DNA from: Ramlibacter tataouinensis
GTDB taxonomy: Bacteria > Pseudomonadota > Gammaproteobacteria > Burkholderiales > Burkholderiaceae_C
Direction: 5' to 3'
Assembly (NCBI GenBank): GCA_002427815.1
Contig: DIZF01000016.1
Coordinates: 172,563 to 236,562 of the forward strand
Length of the DNA: 64,000 nucleotides
The position numbers were made by a program, and so were the translations under genes. The notes under the pieces are model-generated. The model worked only from the letters and a program-made list of their open reading frames with translations, did not search any database and was not told the origin of the DNA. Shown piece by piece: positions 15,438 to 25,317 of this stretch (within the stretch, counting starts at the first letter, position 1; each line of letters opens with the position of its first letter).

Positions 15438-16046
15438 ATGAAGCACGCGCTACTGAAACTGCTGGGCCTGGCCGTCATGGCGACATGGCTGTTGTCGGGC
15501 TGCGCCACCACTTACCTGCTGGACAACACTGTCCAGTCGTTTTCCAGCCTCACGGCACTGCCGGCGCAACCCGACTACCGTTTCGAACGGCTGCCTTCGC
15601 AGCAGGCGCCGGCCCAGGCCCAGCTGGAGGCGATGGCGGACGGTGCACTGCACAACGCCGGATTGCGTCGCGACGACGCCAAGCCCCATTACTCCGTGCA
15701 GATTTCGGCCCGGTTCGATCGCGTGCTCTCACCCTGGGCCAGCCCCTGGGACGGCTGGGGCTGGGGCTGGGGCGGCGGCTGGGGCATGGGGGTGCAGCAC
15801 GGCGGGCTCGGTCTTGGCATGGGGGACCCCTTCGGGCGCATGGAATCCCCCTGGTACCACCGCGAGGTGGCGGTGATCATTCGCGAATTGGCCACCAATC
15901 GCGTGGTGTTCGAGAGCCATGCGGTCAATGACGCCCCCTGGATGGACGACAACTCCGTCTTTCCGGCCATGTTCGAGGCCGCGCTTCAGGGTTTCCCCCA
16001 GCCGCCTGCGGGGCCGCGCCAGGTGGACATCCAGATCGGCCGCTAA
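15438..16046 (+). CDS. DUF4136-type lipoprotein with Gly/Trp-rich insert
   Basis: This is a 202-residue predicted lipoprotein with a signal peptide ending in the lipobox LLSGC (Cys21 or nearby). The DUF4136-like body has a strand FSSLTALPAQPDYRFERLP and an HYSVQISARFDRVLSP segment. A low-complexity insert follows, made of alternating Gly and Trp (residues 103-115, WDGWGWGWGGGWG) and then Gly/Met-rich sequence to about residue 132. The ATG at 15438 sits 5 bp after GGGAGG, which decides the start over a GTG two codons upstream. It probably shares a transcript with ttcA. The function is unknown. Confidence 0.78.
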   Translation: MKHALLKLLGLAVMATWLLSGCATTYLLDNTVQSFSSLTALPAQPDYRFERLPSQQAPAQAQLEAMADGALHNAGLRRDDAKPHYSVQISARFDRVLSPWASPWDGWGWGWGGGWGMGVQHGGLGLGMGDPFGRMESPWYHREVAVIIRELATNRVVFESHAVNDAPWMDDNSVFPAMFEAALQGFPQPPAGPRQVDIQIGR

Positions 16047-16065
16047 CAGTTGGCTACGAAAAAAG

Positions 16066-16093
16066 TTGCTACGTCGGGGGCGATCCCTACAAT
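16066..16093 (+). promoter_or_regulatory. Sigma-70-type promoter for the histidine phosphatase gene
   Basis: A -35 TTGCTA (16066-16071) and a -10 TACAAT (16088-16093) are separated by 16 bp. Transcription would start near 16100, only one or two bases before the ATG at 16102, so the message would be leaderless or nearly so. Confidence 0.6.
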
Positions 16094-16101
16094 GAAATGC
16101 A

Positions 16102-16746
16102 ATGGAAGCTACCCGCATCATTGCCGTGCGCCACGGCGAGACCGCCTGGAACGTGGACGCGCGCATCCAGGGCCAGCTCGACGTCGGCCTGAATGACACC
16201 GGCCGCTGGCAGGCGCGCCGGGTCGGCGAAGCCCTGGCCGGGGAGCAGATCAGCGCGGTCTATTCCAGTGACCTGGGCCGCGCCCACCAGACGGCGCAGT
16301 CGATTGCCGAGGTGACCGGCGTCGCCGTGGTGCCCGAGGAGGGCCTGCGCGAGCGCAGCTTCGGCCTTTTCGAAGGCAAGACCTTCGACGAAATCCAGGA
16401 AACCTGGCCCGACCATGCGCACAACTGGCGCAAGCGCATTCCCGAGTGGGAGCCGCCCGAGGGTGGGGAGTCGCTGATCCAGTTGCGCGAGCGGGTCACC
16501 CGCACCCTGCAATTGCTGGCATCCCGGCATCCCGGCGAGCAGATCGTCGTGGTGGCCCATGGCGGCGTGCTCGACGCGATCTACCGCGTGGCCACGGGGC
16601 AGGAGGTCAACTCGCCGCGCACCTGGGAACTGCCCAACGGCGCGATCAATCGCCTGTTGTGGACGCCTGAGGGCTTCACGCTGGTGGGCTGGTCCGACAC
16701 CCAGCACCTGGACCACCAAACCCTCGACGAAAACGACGCTGCCTGA
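16102..16746 (+). CDS. Histidine phosphatase family protein (phosphoglycerate mutase-like)
   Basis: This is a 214-residue cytoplasmic phosphatase of the RHG superfamily. The catalytic motif VRHGETAWN begins at residue 8 (His10 is the phospho-acceptor), with RERSFGLFEGKTFDEI and the second His in VVVAHGGVLDAIYR. Annotators often label these GpmB or cobalamin phosphatase-like; the substrate is not clear from the sequence and true mutase activity is doubtful. It is preceded by a good -10/-35 promoter but no ribosome binding site. Confidence 0.88.
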   Translation: MEATRIIAVRHGETAWNVDARIQGQLDVGLNDTGRWQARRVGEALAGEQISAVYSSDLGRAHQTAQSIAEVTGVAVVPEEGLRERSFGLFEGKTFDEIQETWPDHAHNWRKRIPEWEPPEGGESLIQLRERVTRTLQLLASRHPGEQIVVVAHGGVLDAIYRVATGQEVNSPRTWELPNGAINRLLWTPEGFTLVGWSDTQHLDHQTLDENDAA

Positions 16747-16762
16747 AGCCCCGGCTCAACGG

Positions 16763-17437
16763 GTGACAGGGTACATCGATGCCGTCGGCGCCCTCGGGCT
16801 GATTGAATGGCACCGCGGGTTCAAGCCGCTGGCCTTGCTGCTGGCGATTGCCCTGGTCGCGGGGCGCGCGCGCAGCGGCGGTGCGATCGGCCGGCCGGCC
16901 ATTGCGCTGCTGCTGGGCCTGGCCTGTTCGCTCGCCGGCGACGTCCTTCTCATGTTTCCCGGCTTCTTCGTTCCGGGGCTGGTGGCGTTTCTCGCCGCGC
17001 ACCTGTCCTACATCGCGCTGTTCAAGCAGGGGCTGCCCTGGTTCCCGAGCCACCGCGCCCTGCTCGCGACGCTGGGCCTGGGCTTGGCGATGTACGCATT
17101 CCTGTTCAACAGCCTGAGCCCGGTGCTCAGGGTCGCCGTGGGCGCCTATGTGGTGGTGATTTCGCTCATGGCGGCGCAGGCCGTTGGCCGCGCGACGCTG
17201 TTGCGCGACCGGGCGTCCCTCGCGGTGGCGATCGGCGCCGGTTGCTTCATGCTCAGTGATTCGCTGCTGGCCACCAACAAGTTCGCCTTCGCATTGCCGC
17301 TGGCGCAAGTCTGGGTGCTGGCCAGCTATTACGTCGCGCAGATCCTGATCGCACGGAATACGCTGGAGCCAGTGGCTCTTGCACAGGCCGCTCCCGAAGC
17401 ATCCCCCGCCGGCTTGGGCCTGCCTCAGGGCGGTTGA
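16763..17437 (+). CDS. Lysoplasmalogenase-family (YhhN/TMEM86) membrane protein
   Basis: This is a polytopic inner-membrane protein of about 224 residues with roughly seven hydrophobic segments. The family features are GLACSLAGDVLLMF (conserved Asp), LAAHLSYI (conserved His) and FMLSDSLLATNKF, which match the YhhN pattern. In animals these enzymes hydrolyse the vinyl ether of lysoplasmalogens; the bacterial substrate is unknown. I use the GTG at 16763; the frame stays open upstream into the phosphatase gene, so the start is uncertain. The stop codon abuts the stop of the convergent ABC gene (TGATCA). Confidence 0.8.
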   Translation: MTGYIDAVGALGLIEWHRGFKPLALLLAIALVAGRARSGGAIGRPAIALLLGLACSLAGDVLLMFPGFFVPGLVAFLAAHLSYIALFKQGLPWFPSHRALLATLGLGLAMYAFLFNSLSPVLRVAVGAYVVVISLMAAQAVGRATLLRDRASLAVAIGAGCFMLSDSLLATNKFAFALPLAQVWVLASYYVAQILIARNTLEPVALAQAAPEASPAGLGLPQGG

Positions 17438-18175
17438 TCAGCCGCCGGCCAGATCCGCCGCCTCCGCCACGACGGGCACATCGCGCGCGATCCGCCCGTC
17501 GATCAGTTCCACCATCCGGTCGCAGCGCGCCGCCATGCGCGGGTCGTGGGTCACGATCACGAACGTGGTGCCCAGCTCCTCGTGCATCCGTCGCAGCAGT
17601 GCGAACACCTCGTCCGATGACGCGGTGTCGAGGTTCCCGGTGGGTTCGTCGGCCAGCACCAGCGGCGGCTCCTGCACCAGGGCGCGGGCGATCGCCACCC
17701 GTTGCTGCATGCCGCCCGACAACTCGGAGGGCCGCTTGTTCATGGCATCGGCCAGCCCCACCGCGGCCAGCAGGGTCCGTGCCCGCTCGAGCTGTTGCGG
17801 GCTGACCCGCCCTTCGGTCATCAGCGCCGGCAGCGTCACGTTCTCCAGCGCGGTGAAGGCCGGTAGCAGATGGTGGAACTGGAACACGAAACCCAGCGTC
17901 ACCCGCCGGCGCAGTGTCAGCGCCCCGTCGTCCAGGCCTTGCACTTCCTCGCCCTGCAGCCTGTAGTTGCCCGAGGTCATGCGCTCGAGCAGGCCCACGA
18001 TGTTGAGCAGCGTGCTCTTGCCCGATCCCGAAGGACCGATCAGCGCCATGAACTCCCCGTGGTCCACGCGCAGCGAGATGCCGTGCAGCACTTCGGCCTC
18101 GCTCGGCAAGCCAGTGTTGTAGCTCTTGTGAACGTCGACCATCTCCAGCAGAGGACCTGAACCGGCGGGGCGCAT
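17438..18175 (-). CDS. ABC transporter ATP-binding protein (LolD/MacB type)
   Basis: This is a 245-residue ATPase with Walker A GPSGSGKS (about residue 46), Q-loop VFQFHHLLP, signature [15 protein letters not shown], Walker [10 protein letters not shown] and H-loop VIVTHDP. The order and the NLDTASS sequence place it in the MacB/LolD subfamily. It is the last gene of a three-gene unit with an adaptor protein and a permease (19425-20705 and 18185-19411), 9 bp after the permease stop. Together they look like a tripartite MacAB-TolC-type exporter in which ATPase and permease are separate chains. The substrate is unknown. Confidence 0.92.
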   Translation of the reverse strand: MRPAGSGPLLEMVDVHKSYNTGLPSEAEVLHGISLRVDHGEFMALIGPSGSGKSTLLNIVGLLERMTSGNYRLQGEEVQGLDDGALTLRRRVTLGFVFQFHHLLPAFTALENVTLPALMTEGRVSPQQLERARTLLAAVGLADAMNKRPSELSGGMQQRVAIARALVQEPPLVLADEPTGNLDTASSDEVFALLRRMHEELGTTFVIVTHDPRMAARCDRMVELIDGRIARDVPVVAEAADLAGG

Positions 18176-18184
18176 GGGCTTCTC

Positions 18185-19411
18185 TCAGATGCGAATGGCC
18201 TGCGCCGGATCCATGCGCGCCGCGCGGCGGGCCGGTGCGATCGCGGCCAGCACGCCGCACACGGTGGCCAGCAATGCAACCCGCACGGCAGTGCCCAGCG
18301 GCAGGCTGATGACGAACAGCGGCAGGCCGTCGGAGCCGCGCACGAAGTGCGTAAACAGCCAGATCATGATGGTGGCCAGCCCCACCCCCAGCAAGGACCC
18401 CAGGGCCCCGACAACAGCCCCCTGCACCAGGAACACCCTGAGGATCTGGCCGCGGGTGGCGCCCATGGCACGCAGGATCCCGATCTCGCGGCTCTTCTGC
18501 ACCACCGACACCACCAGCACGCTGGCGATGCCCAACACCACCACCACCAGCACCACGCCCCGGATCAATGTCGTGCTGACCGATTGCGCATTCAGCGCCG
18601 ACACCAGCTGGGCATTGGCTTCCTGCCAGGCTTCGATCTTGTAGGGAAACTGCCGGCGCAGCGTCGCGGCCAGCGCTTCGGCCGACCAGACATCCTGCAC
18701 CGTCAGGTCGATGCTGGTGGCGCCGCCGGGCAGCGCGAGCAGGCTTTGCGCGGTGCGCAGCGGAACGATGACGGTGCGCCGGTTCAGGTCGCGAATCCCC
18801 AGGTCGACCAGGGCCGTCACGCGCACCGAATCCGAGACCGAGCCGGTCTGCACCGTCAACCGGTCGCCCACCCGCACGCCCAGGTCGGACGCCAGTTCGC
18901 GCCCGATGACGGCTTCGCCCGGCGCCAGCCGCGCCTGGCCGCTCACCACCTTGCTGCGCAAGCTGACGATGCGGTCGTACCGGTCCAGGTCGACCCCCAT
19001 CAAGGCGATCGCCTGTGTCGCCTCGCCGCGCAGCGCCAGCCCGCTGCCGGACACCATCGGCGATACGGCGGTGATGTCGTCCCGCGCCTCCAGCAAAGGC
19101 ACCACGGCCTGCCAGTTGATCAGCGAACGCAGGCGTTGCTCGCGCGGCTGGGTGTCGCTCATCACGGCCGCGTCGGGTGACGGCCGCCGCACCGGCAACA
19201 CCACGTCGTCGGGCGAGCGCAGCGTGATGTGCGCCTGGGCTCCCAGGGTCTTGGTCAGCGTATTGCCCTGCAGCCCGTTGATCAGCGCCGAAATGAAGGC
19301 GATCACCGCCACGCCGGCGGCGACACCGACGATGATCAGAAGGGCTTGCATCCGCCCTTCGCGCAGGAAACGCAGCGCGACGCGACGTTCGAAACCCAGC
19401 CAAAAAGGCAT
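18185..19411 (-). CDS. ABC transporter permease, MacB/FtsX type
   Basis: This is a 408-residue inner-membrane protein. A first transmembrane helix (about residues 22-42, LLIIVGVAAGVAVIAFISAL) is followed by a large periplasmic domain and three C-terminal helices (about 280-400), the topology of MacB/LolC permeases. The MARGATRGQI-like cytoplasmic coupling segment reads LRAMGATRGQILRVF, and the end is ARRAARMDPAQAIRI, the family C-terminal signature. It lies between the adaptor gene (13 bp) and the ATPase gene (9 bp). Confidence 0.9.
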   Translation of the reverse strand: MPFWLGFERRVALRFLREGRMQALLIIVGVAAGVAVIAFISALINGLQGNTLTKTLGAQAHITLRSPDDVVLPVRRPSPDAAVMSDTQPREQRLRSLINWQAVVPLLEARDDITAVSPMVSGSGLALRGEATQAIALMGVDLDRYDRIVSLRSKVVSGQARLAPGEAVIGRELASDLGVRVGDRLTVQTGSVSDSVRVTALVDLGIRDLNRRTVIVPLRTAQSLLALPGGATSIDLTVQDVWSAEALAATLRRQFPYKIEAWQEANAQLVSALNAQSVSTTLIRGVVLVVVVLGIASVLVVSVVQKSREIGILRAMGATRGQILRVFLVQGAVVGALGSLLGVGLATIMIWLFTHFVRGSDGLPLFVISLPLGTAVRVALLATVCGVLAAIAPARRAARMDPAQAIRI

Positions 19412-19424
19412 GGCGCGGTGTGCC

Positions 19425-20705
19425 TCAGCGTCCGAACGCGTTGCCGAGCGTCGAGCCCGGGTCTTCCCGCGTGCCCGCCGACATTGATCCCAGGCCCGGC
19501 TGCCAACGCACTACCGACGCGCGCACTTTCTCGCCGGGTGGGCGGTCGCCTCGCAGCAGCACGCGTTCGCCCGCGGTCAGGCCCTCCAGCACTTCGGCTG
19601 CGTCGAGCGTGCGCAGGCCCAGGCGCACCTTGCGCTCCTGGGCGTGGCCATCGTTCACCACCAGCACGGTCGCCGAGGCCGCGTCCGCGGGCGCATGCAG
19701 GGCACTCAGCGGTACCACCAGGGTGCGCTCGCGCCGGCCGGTTTCCACTTCCACCGACAGCGTCATGTCTTCGCGCAAGAAGGCCGGGGGTTGCCGGTCC
19801 AGCGCCAGCTTCACCTCGATGGCGCCGCGTTGCGCGTCCACCGCGGGAGCGATGGACAGGACTCGCGCCGGGAAGGGCTGGCCGGGAAACGCGTCGGCGA
19901 CCACATCGGCGCGCTGGCCCGGCTGCAGCTGGTCCAGGAAGCGTTCGTCCACCGGAGCGACGAGCTGGGTCGGCCCGGCCAATGCCAGGCTCATCAGGGC
20001 GCGTCCCGGCTGCACGATCTGCCCGGGCTCGACCTGACGCGACAGCACGCGCGCATCGGTGGGCGCCATCACCTCGGCCTGGGCCAGGCGCGCCCGCGCA
20101 GCCGAGGTCGCCGCGCGCGACAGCGCCAGTTGCGCCTGCGCCTGAACCACATCGGTTCCGCTGTCGGCGTTGGCCTGGGTCTGGGCTCGGGCATTCTCCT
20201 GCTGCGCCTGCGCAACCTCGACGGCACGCCGCGCTTCGTCGATGCGCGAGGCGCTGACAAAGCCCTGGGCCACCAGCTGCTGCTGCCGCGCCAGCTCCAC
20301 CCGCGCCGCGCGCAAGGTGGCGTCGGCCTGCGCCAGTGACGCCGCGGTCGCGGTGCGGCCGGTGCTGCGCAAACCGGCCAGCCTTGCCTGCGCCTGCTGC
20401 TCGGCGGCCACAGCTTGCGCCAGTGCCGCGCGCAGTTCGTCGGATTCCAGTCGCACCAGCACATCGCCGCGCCGCACCTGGGCGCCTTCGTCAACCAGGA
20501 CCTGGGCCACCCGACCGGTCACGGTGCTGCCGACATCGACCCGCGACAGCGTGGCGACGCGGGCAGAAAACCGCAGCGTGCGCACCAGCGCGGCGGGCTG
20601 CACTTCCAGCGCGTCGACCACGGGCCCGCGCAGCGCCACGGCGGCGATCCCGGCCGCGATCAGCACGACAGCCAAAGCCCCGACCCAGATCCAGCGCTGC
20701 TTCAT
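19425..20705 (-). CDS. Periplasmic adaptor subunit (HlyD/MacA family)
   Basis: This is a 426-residue membrane-fusion protein. The N-terminal anchor covers residues 4-27. Then come a barrel-sandwich/lipoyl half (TGRVAQVLVDEGAQVRRGDVL), a long alpha-helical hairpin rich in Ala, Gln and Arg (about 95-200), the returning lipoyl half (APTDARVLSRQVEPGQIV) and the beta-barrel and membrane-proximal domains. The start is the ATG at 20705. It begins 32 bp after the ruvB stop on the same strand, so it may be partly read from the ruvAB promoter. With the next two genes it forms a MacAB-like exporter. Confidence 0.9.
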   Translation of the reverse strand: MKQRWIWVGALAVVLIAAGIAAVALRGPVVDALEVQPAALVRTLRFSARVATLSRVDVGSTVTGRVAQVLVDEGAQVRRGDVLVRLESDELRAALAQAVAAEQQAQARLAGLRSTGRTATAASLAQADATLRAARVELARQQQLVAQGFVSASRIDEARRAVEVAQAQQENARAQTQANADSGTDVVQAQAQLALSRAATSAARARLAQAEVMAPTDARVLSRQVEPGQIVQPGRALMSLALAGPTQLVAPVDERFLDQLQPGQRADVVADAFPGQPFPARVLSIAPAVDAQRGAIEVKLALDRQPPAFLREDMTLSVEVETGRRERTLVVPLSALHAPADAASATVLVVNDGHAQERKVRLGLRTLDAAEVLEGLTAGERVLLRGDRPPGEKVRASVVRWQPGLGSMSAGTREDPGSTLGNAFGR

Positions 20706-20737
20706 CGATGTTCGGTACGGGCCATTCGCTGCAGCAT

Positions 20738-21796
20738 TCAGCTCTCGAACAGGCCTGAACTTGCCTGGGGCGGTGTCACGCCCAGGTGACGGAACGCGGC
20801 CAGGGTCGCGATGCGGCCGCGCGGCGTGCGCTGCAGGTAGCCCTGCTGGATCAGGTAGGGCTCGATCACGTCCTCGATGGTGTCGCGCTCCTCGCCGATG
20901 CTCGCGGCGATGTTGTCCAGGCCGACCGGTCCGCCGTCGAAACGGTGGATCACCGCCTCCAGCAGCTTGCGGTCCATGACATCGAACCCTTGCGGATCGA
21001 CGTCGAGCATCGCCAGCGCCAGGTGCGCGATCTCCTGCGAAATGTGGCCGCTGCCCTTGACGTCGGCATAGTCGCGCACCCGGCGCAGTAGGCGGTTGGC
21101 GACGCGCGGCGTGCCGCGCGAACGCCGGGCGATTTCGATGCCGCCCTGCTCGTCCATCGGTGCCTTCAGCAGCCCGGCGCTGCGTGTGACGATGCGGGCC
21201 AGCTCCTCGGCCGTGTAGAACTCCAGCCGCGCGACGATGCCGAAGCGGTCGCGCAGCGGGCTGGTCAGCATGCCAGCCCGTGTGGTCGCGCCGACCAGCG
21301 TGAACGGCTGCAGGTCGAGCTTGATCGAGCGCGCGGCGGGACCTTCGCCAATCATGATGTCGATCTGGTAGTCCTCCAGCGCCGGATAGAGGATTTCCTC
21401 CACCACCGGCGACAGCCGGTGGATTTCGTCGATGAAGAGCACATCGTTCTTCTCGAGGTTGGTGAGCAGCGCGGCCAGATCCTTGGGCTTTTCCAGCACC
21501 GGCCCCGAGGTCTGGCGCAGGTTCACGCCCAGCTCGTGCGCGATGATGTGCGACAGCGTGGTCTTGCCCAGCCCCGGCGGGCCGAATAGCAGGACATGAT
21601 CCAGCGCCTCGCCGCGCTTGCGGGCTGCGCCGATGAAGATCTCCAGCTGCTCGCGGATCTTGGCCTGGCCTACGTACTGGTCCAGCAGTTTGGGGCGCAG
21701 CGCCCGTTCGATCGCCTCTTCGTTGGGCGACGCCGGCGCGGCGGAGACCACCCGATGCGGCGGCGGCAGCTCGAAGTCGTCGGTCTGGATGGTCAC
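20738..21796 (-). CDS. ruvB: Holliday junction branch migration ATPase RuvB
   Basis: RuvB is the hexameric motor that drives branch migration with RuvA. The 352-residue protein has the RuvB entry segment [23 protein letters not shown], Walker [10 protein letters not shown] (about residue 72), Walker B FIDEIHRL, sensor 1 GATTRAGML and the arginine finger region [18 protein letters not shown], then a C-terminal winged helix. It lies 19 bp downstream of ruvA. RuvC is not in this window. Confidence 0.97.
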   Translation of the reverse strand: MTIQTDDFELPPPHRVVSAAPASPNEEAIERALRPKLLDQYVGQAKIREQLEIFIGAARKRGEALDHVLLFGPPGLGKTTLSHIIAHELGVNLRQTSGPVLEKPKDLAALLTNLEKNDVLFIDEIHRLSPVVEEILYPALEDYQIDIMIGEGPAARSIKLDLQPFTLVGATTRAGMLTSPLRDRFGIVARLEFYTAEELARIVTRSAGLLKAPMDEQGGIEIARRSRGTPRVANRLLRRVRDYADVKGSGHISQEIAHLALAMLDVDPQGFDVMDRKLLEAVIHRFDGGPVGLDNIAASIGEERDTIEDVIEPYLIQQGYLQRTPRGRIATLAAFRHLGVTPPQASSGLFES

Positions 21797-21815
21797 GTGA
21801 TGCCCATGTCACTCA

Positions 21816-22391
21816 TTATTTTGCCAATGCTTTCAAAGCCTGCCGGATGCCTTCGCTCACGCCCACGTTCGTGGGCAGGGCCTTGAGCGACGCGGCCGCT
21901 TCCTTGTCGCTGTAGCCCAGGGCCACCAGCGCCTGCAGGATGTCGGCCTGGGCATCGCTGGTCGCGCCGCCCGCGGCGAGCCCCAGGTCGGCGCCGAATC
22001 TGCCCTTGAGTTCCAGCAACAGCCGTTCGGCCGTCTTCTTGCCGATGCCCGGCACCTTGACCAGCCGGCCGGCGTCCTGGGCCGTCACCGCCTGCGCGAT
22101 ATCGGCCACGCTCATGCCCGAGAGGACGGACAGCGCCGTGCGCGGTCCGACGCCCGAGATCTTGATCAGCAGGCGAAAGGCATCGCGCTCGGCGGCGGAG
22201 CCAAAGCCGTAGAGGATCTGCGCATCCTCGCGCACCACGAAGTGCGTCAGCAGCGAGACCTTGTCGCCAACGCCGGGGAGGTTGTAGAAGGTGCTCATCG
22301 GCACGTGGACCTCGTAGCCCACGCCGTTGCAGTCCACCAGCACCTGCGGCGGATTCTTGTCGCCCAGCGTTCCAGTCAATTTGCCTATCAT
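21816..22391 (-). CDS. ruvA: Holliday junction DNA-binding protein RuvA
   Basis: RuvA binds four-way junctions and loads RuvB. The 191-residue protein starts MIGKLTGTL, has the OB-fold domain (1-62), two helix-hairpin-helix motifs ([10 protein letters not shown] and [13 protein letters not shown]) and a C-terminal domain III ([17 protein letters not shown]) that contacts RuvB. The frame continues upstream but the canonical start is clear. The start is divergent from phoH, whose probable TTG start lies 50 bp away. Confidence 0.96.
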   Translation of the reverse strand: MIGKLTGTLGDKNPPQVLVDCNGVGYEVHVPMSTFYNLPGVGDKVSLLTHFVVREDAQILYGFGSAAERDAFRLLIKISGVGPRTALSVLSGMSVADIAQAVTAQDAGRLVKVPGIGKKTAERLLLELKGRFGADLGLAAGGATSDAQADILQALVALGYSDKEAAASLKALPTNVGVSEGIRQALKALAK

Positions 22392-22440
22392 GGGGGTCCT
22401 CGGCCCTCGGGCCGTTTCGGGTTTCACCGGAATTATCGAC

Positions 22441-23385
22441 TTGATTCTCAAACATACCTTTTCACCGCCCAGCAACACCCGCCTGGCCCACCTCTGCGGC
22501 CCCACCGACGAGCACCTGCGCACCGTCGAAACCGCATTGCAGGTGAGCATCGCGCACCGGCACGAGCAGTTCAGGATCGACGGCCCCAAGGCCAGGACCC
22601 AGCGCGCGATGGAAGTGCTGCAGGCCCTGTACGAAATCGCCGGCCGGCCGATCTCGGCGGAGAAGGTGCAATTGATGGTGGCCAGCGAAAGCGCGATGAG
22701 CGAGGACGAGGATGGGGCCCTCGTGCTGCACACGCGCCGCAGCGACCTCAAGGCGCGCAGCCCGAACCAGAGCGTCTACCTCGACAACATCGCCCATCAC
22801 GACATCACCTTCGGCATCGGCCCGGCCGGCACCGGCAAGACCTACCTGGCGGTGGCCTGCGCCGTCGATGCGCTGGAACGCAGCGCCGTGCAGCGCATCG
22901 TCCTGACCCGGCCGGCGGTGGAAGCCGGCGAGAAGCTGGGTTTCCTGCCGGGTGACCTGGCGCAGAAGGTCGACCCCTACCTGCGGCCCCTGTACGACGC
23001 GCTGTACGACCTGATGGGTTTCGACAAGGTGGCGAAGGCCTTCGAGCGCAACGCGCTGGAGGTCGCGCCGCTGGCTTTCATGCGCGGCCGCACCCTGAAC
23101 AACGCCTTCGTCATCCTGGACGAGGCGCAGAACACCACGCCCGAGCAGATGAAGATGTTCCTCACGCGCATCGGCTTCGGCGCCAAGGCGGTGGTGACCG
23201 GCGACATCAGCCAGATCGACCTGCCCAAGGGCCAGCTCTCGGGCCTGGTGGAGGCCGAACGCATCCTCAAGCGCGTGAAGGGCATCGCGCACACCCGCTT
23301 CACCAGCGCCGACGTGATGCGGCATCCGCTGGTGGCGCGCATCGTCGATGCCTACGATGCCGCCGGCAAGCGCGATGCCAAGTAG
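22441..23385 (+). CDS. PhoH-family ATPase
   Basis: This is a 314-residue PhoH-like (Ybez-type) ATPase, related to RNA helicases and linked to ribosome and RNA metabolism with YbeY. It has Walker [12 protein letters not shown], Walker [24 protein letters not shown] and the C-terminal arginine motif. The most likely start is the TTG at 22441 (LILKHTFSP...), which matches the usual start of homologues and has CGGAA 8 bp upstream; an ATG at 22390 would give a longer form overlapping ruvA on the other strand. It overlaps ybeY by 11 bp. Confidence 0.9.
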   Translation: MILKHTFSPPSNTRLAHLCGPTDEHLRTVETALQVSIAHRHEQFRIDGPKARTQRAMEVLQALYEIAGRPISAEKVQLMVASESAMSEDEDGALVLHTRRSDLKARSPNQSVYLDNIAHHDITFGIGPAGTGKTYLAVACAVDALERSAVQRIVLTRPAVEAGEKLGFLPGDLAQKVDPYLRPLYDALYDLMGFDKVAKAFERNALEVAPLAFMRGRTLNNAFVILDEAQNTTPEQMKMFLTRIGFGAKAVVTGDISQIDLPKGQLSGLVEAERILKRVKGIAHTRFTSADVMRHPLVARIVDAYDAAGKRDAK

Positions 23386-23866
23386 GACCGCTCACCCGGC
23401 CGGGGCCGGCGCGCACGCGTTACCGCCCCTGGAACTGAGCCTGCAATTCGGCCGTTTCCCCGGCGTCGCGGCGCACCGGGCGGCGTTGCCGCGCACGGGT
23501 GTGGCTCGCTGGATGGCCCACGCCCTGGCCCGCCCCGGAGAGATCGGGGTGCGGATCGTCGACGAGGACGACGGGCGGGCCCTGAACCTGCAGTACCGAG
23601 GCAAGGACTACGCAACCAATGTGCTGACCTTCGACTATGCGCGCGAGCCGGTGGTGATGGCCGACCTCGTGCTGTGCGCGCCGGTGATTGAGCGCGAGGC
23701 GCGCGCACAGCGCAAGACCCTGGCCGCCCATTACGCGCACCTGCTGGTCCACGGGACGCTGCACGCGCAGGGCTACGACCACGAGACCAGCGAGCGCGAT
23801 GCGCTGGAGATGGAGACGCTGGAAATCCTGCTGCTCGCGTCGCTGGGGTTCGCGAATCCGTATTGA
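23375..23866 (+). CDS. ybeY: Endoribonuclease YbeY
   Basis: This is a metal-dependent RNase for 16S rRNA 3'-end maturation and ribosome quality control. The zinc motif HLLVHGTLHAQGYDHE (the HGxLHxxGYDH signature) is at about residue 127, and ALNLQYRGKDYATNVLTF is the conserved upstream motif. The 163-residue chain starts at the ATG at 23375, inside the 3' end of phoH, so the two are coupled. The N-terminus has about 20 extra Ala/Pro-rich residues. The corC/lnt genes that often follow are not present; dtd follows on the other strand. Confidence 0.94.
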   Translation: MPSRTAHPAGAGAHALPPLELSLQFGRFPGVAAHRAALPRTGVARWMAHALARPGEIGVRIVDEDDGRALNLQYRGKDYATNVLTFDYAREPVVMADLVLCAPVIEREARAQRKTLAAHYAHLLVHGTLHAQGYDHETSERDALEMETLEILLLASLGFANPY

Positions 23867-23895
23867 AGATCGGTTCGCGGACGATGCGATGAAGC

Positions 23896-24336
23896 TCAGA
23901 TGACCCGCAACGGAATCGTCACCGGCCCGTCGTTGACCAGGTGCACCTTCATGTCGGCGGCGAACTCACCGGTCTGCACCACCGGATGAGCCTGCCGGGC
24001 CTGCGCCACCAGATACTCGTAGAGGCGCCGCCCCTCGTCCGGCGCGGCGGCATTGGTGAAGCTGGGGCGGTTGCCGCCGGAGGTGTCGGCCGCCAGCGTG
24101 AACTGGCTCACCAGCAACAGCCCGCCTCGAATGTCCTGCACGCTGCGGTTCATCTTGCCGGCTTCGTCGCTGAAGATGCGCAGCTTCAGGATCTTCGCCA
24201 GCAGCTTGTCGGCTTGCGCCTCGACATCTCCCCGCTCGGCACAGACCAGCACCAGCAGGCCGGGGCCGATTTCTCCAACGGCCCGCCCCTGCACCTCCAC
24301 CCGCGCCTGGCTCACGCGCTGGATCACGCTGATCAC
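23896..24336 (-). CDS. dtd: D-aminoacyl-tRNA deacylase
   Basis: This enzyme removes D-amino acids (and glycine mischarged on tRNA-Ala) from tRNA. The 146-residue protein begins [15 protein letters not shown], read from a GTG that overlaps the stop of the CDF transporter gene as GTGA. The family motifs [21 protein letters not shown] (its SQFTL signature) and the cross-subunit Gly-cisPro motif NDGPVTIPL at the C-terminus are both present. It is the last gene of a tyrS-CDF-dtd unit, a sensible grouping because Dtd was first known for D-tyrosyl-tRNA. Confidence 0.95.
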   Translation of the reverse strand: MISVIQRVSQARVEVQGRAVGEIGPGLLVLVCAERGDVEAQADKLLAKILKLRIFSDEAGKMNRSVQDIRGGLLLVSQFTLAADTSGGNRPSFTNAAAPDEGRRLYEYLVAQARQAHPVVQTGEFAADMKVHLVNDGPVTIPLRVI

Positions 24337-25250
24337 AGCGGGTCTTTCTCGACGTCGAAGTGCGCTTCGACATCGCTCGGCAGCAGCTGGATGGTGGCGC
24401 GCAGGCCCGGCACCGAGCTCATCAGCGCCTGTTCGACCGAAGCGCGCAGCGCGGCCGCGCGCCCCAGTGACCAGCTCGCCGGCATGTGCATGTGCAGATC
24501 GACGAAGCGCCGCTGGCCGGATCTGCGGCTGGAGATGTGATCGAAGCGGATGGTGTGATGCTGGAATTCGGCCAGTGTCTTTTCGATTTCGGCCATGATC
24601 TCGGGCTCCAGCGCCTCGTCCATCAGGCCTTGCGACGATTTCCACATCAGCGAGGCGCCCTCGCGCAGGATGTTCAGCGCCACCCCGATCGCCACGAGCG
24701 GGTCCAGCCAGATCCACCCCGTCAAGGCGACCAGCCCGACGCCCGCCACCACGCCGGCCGACGTCCACACATCGGTGATGAGGTGGCGCGCATCGCCCTC
24801 CAGCGCGATGGAACGGTGCCGGCGACCCGACAGCAGCAAGGCCCAGGCCAGCACGCCATTGAGGGCCGAGCTGAGCACCGCCAGCGCCAGGCCCCAGCCC
24901 AGCTGTTCGAGCGGCTGCGGGCTCAGCAGGCGCTGCACAGCAGCCCAGATGATGCCCAGCGCGGCCACCAGGATCATCAGGCCCTCGAAACCCGACGAGA
25001 AATATTCCGCCTTGTGATGGCCGTAGGGATGGTCGGCGTCGGCGGGACGGCTGGCGATGGTGACCATCAGCAGCGCGAACACGGCGCTGGCCAGGTTGAC
25101 GAGCGACTCCATCGCGTCGGACAGCAGGCCCATCGAATCGGTGATCCACCAGGCCAGCGTCTTCAGCACGATCGTGATGATCGCGACCAGTATGGAAACG
25201 CGCAGCAGGAGCTGGGGCGGAAGATTGCTGACGGCCGGGACGAAGGGCAT
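24333..25250 (-). CDS. Cation diffusion facilitator (CDF) family transporter
   Basis: This is a proton-coupled divalent cation exporter of 305 residues. There are six predicted transmembrane helices in the first 200 residues. TM2 carries [15 protein letters not shown], where Asp residues form the transport site, and [14 protein letters not shown] follows; TM5 carries the second ligand pair at [11 protein letters not shown]. The C-terminal cytoplasmic domain is the usual ferredoxin-like dimerisation domain with LHMHMP. The metal (Zn, Fe or Mn) is not decided. Its stop overlaps the dtd start by 4 bp. Confidence 0.92.
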   Translation of the reverse strand: MPFVPAVSNLPPQLLLRVSILVAIITIVLKTLAWWITDSMGLLSDAMESLVNLASAVFALLMVTIASRPADADHPYGHHKAEYFSSGFEGLMILVAALGIIWAAVQRLLSPQPLEQLGWGLALAVLSSALNGVLAWALLLSGRRHRSIALEGDARHLITDVWTSAGVVAGVGLVALTGWIWLDPLVAIGVALNILREGASLMWKSSQGLMDEALEPEIMAEIEKTLAEFQHHTIRFDHISSRRSGQRRFVDLHMHMPASWSLGRAAALRASVEQALMSSVPGLRATIQLLPSDVEAHFDVEKDPL

Positions 25251-25317
25251 GTGGCGGATTGTGCAGGCAGGCGCCGGAAGCCGGGCTTTGCGCTGAAACG
25301 GCGATGTTGCCGCGGGC

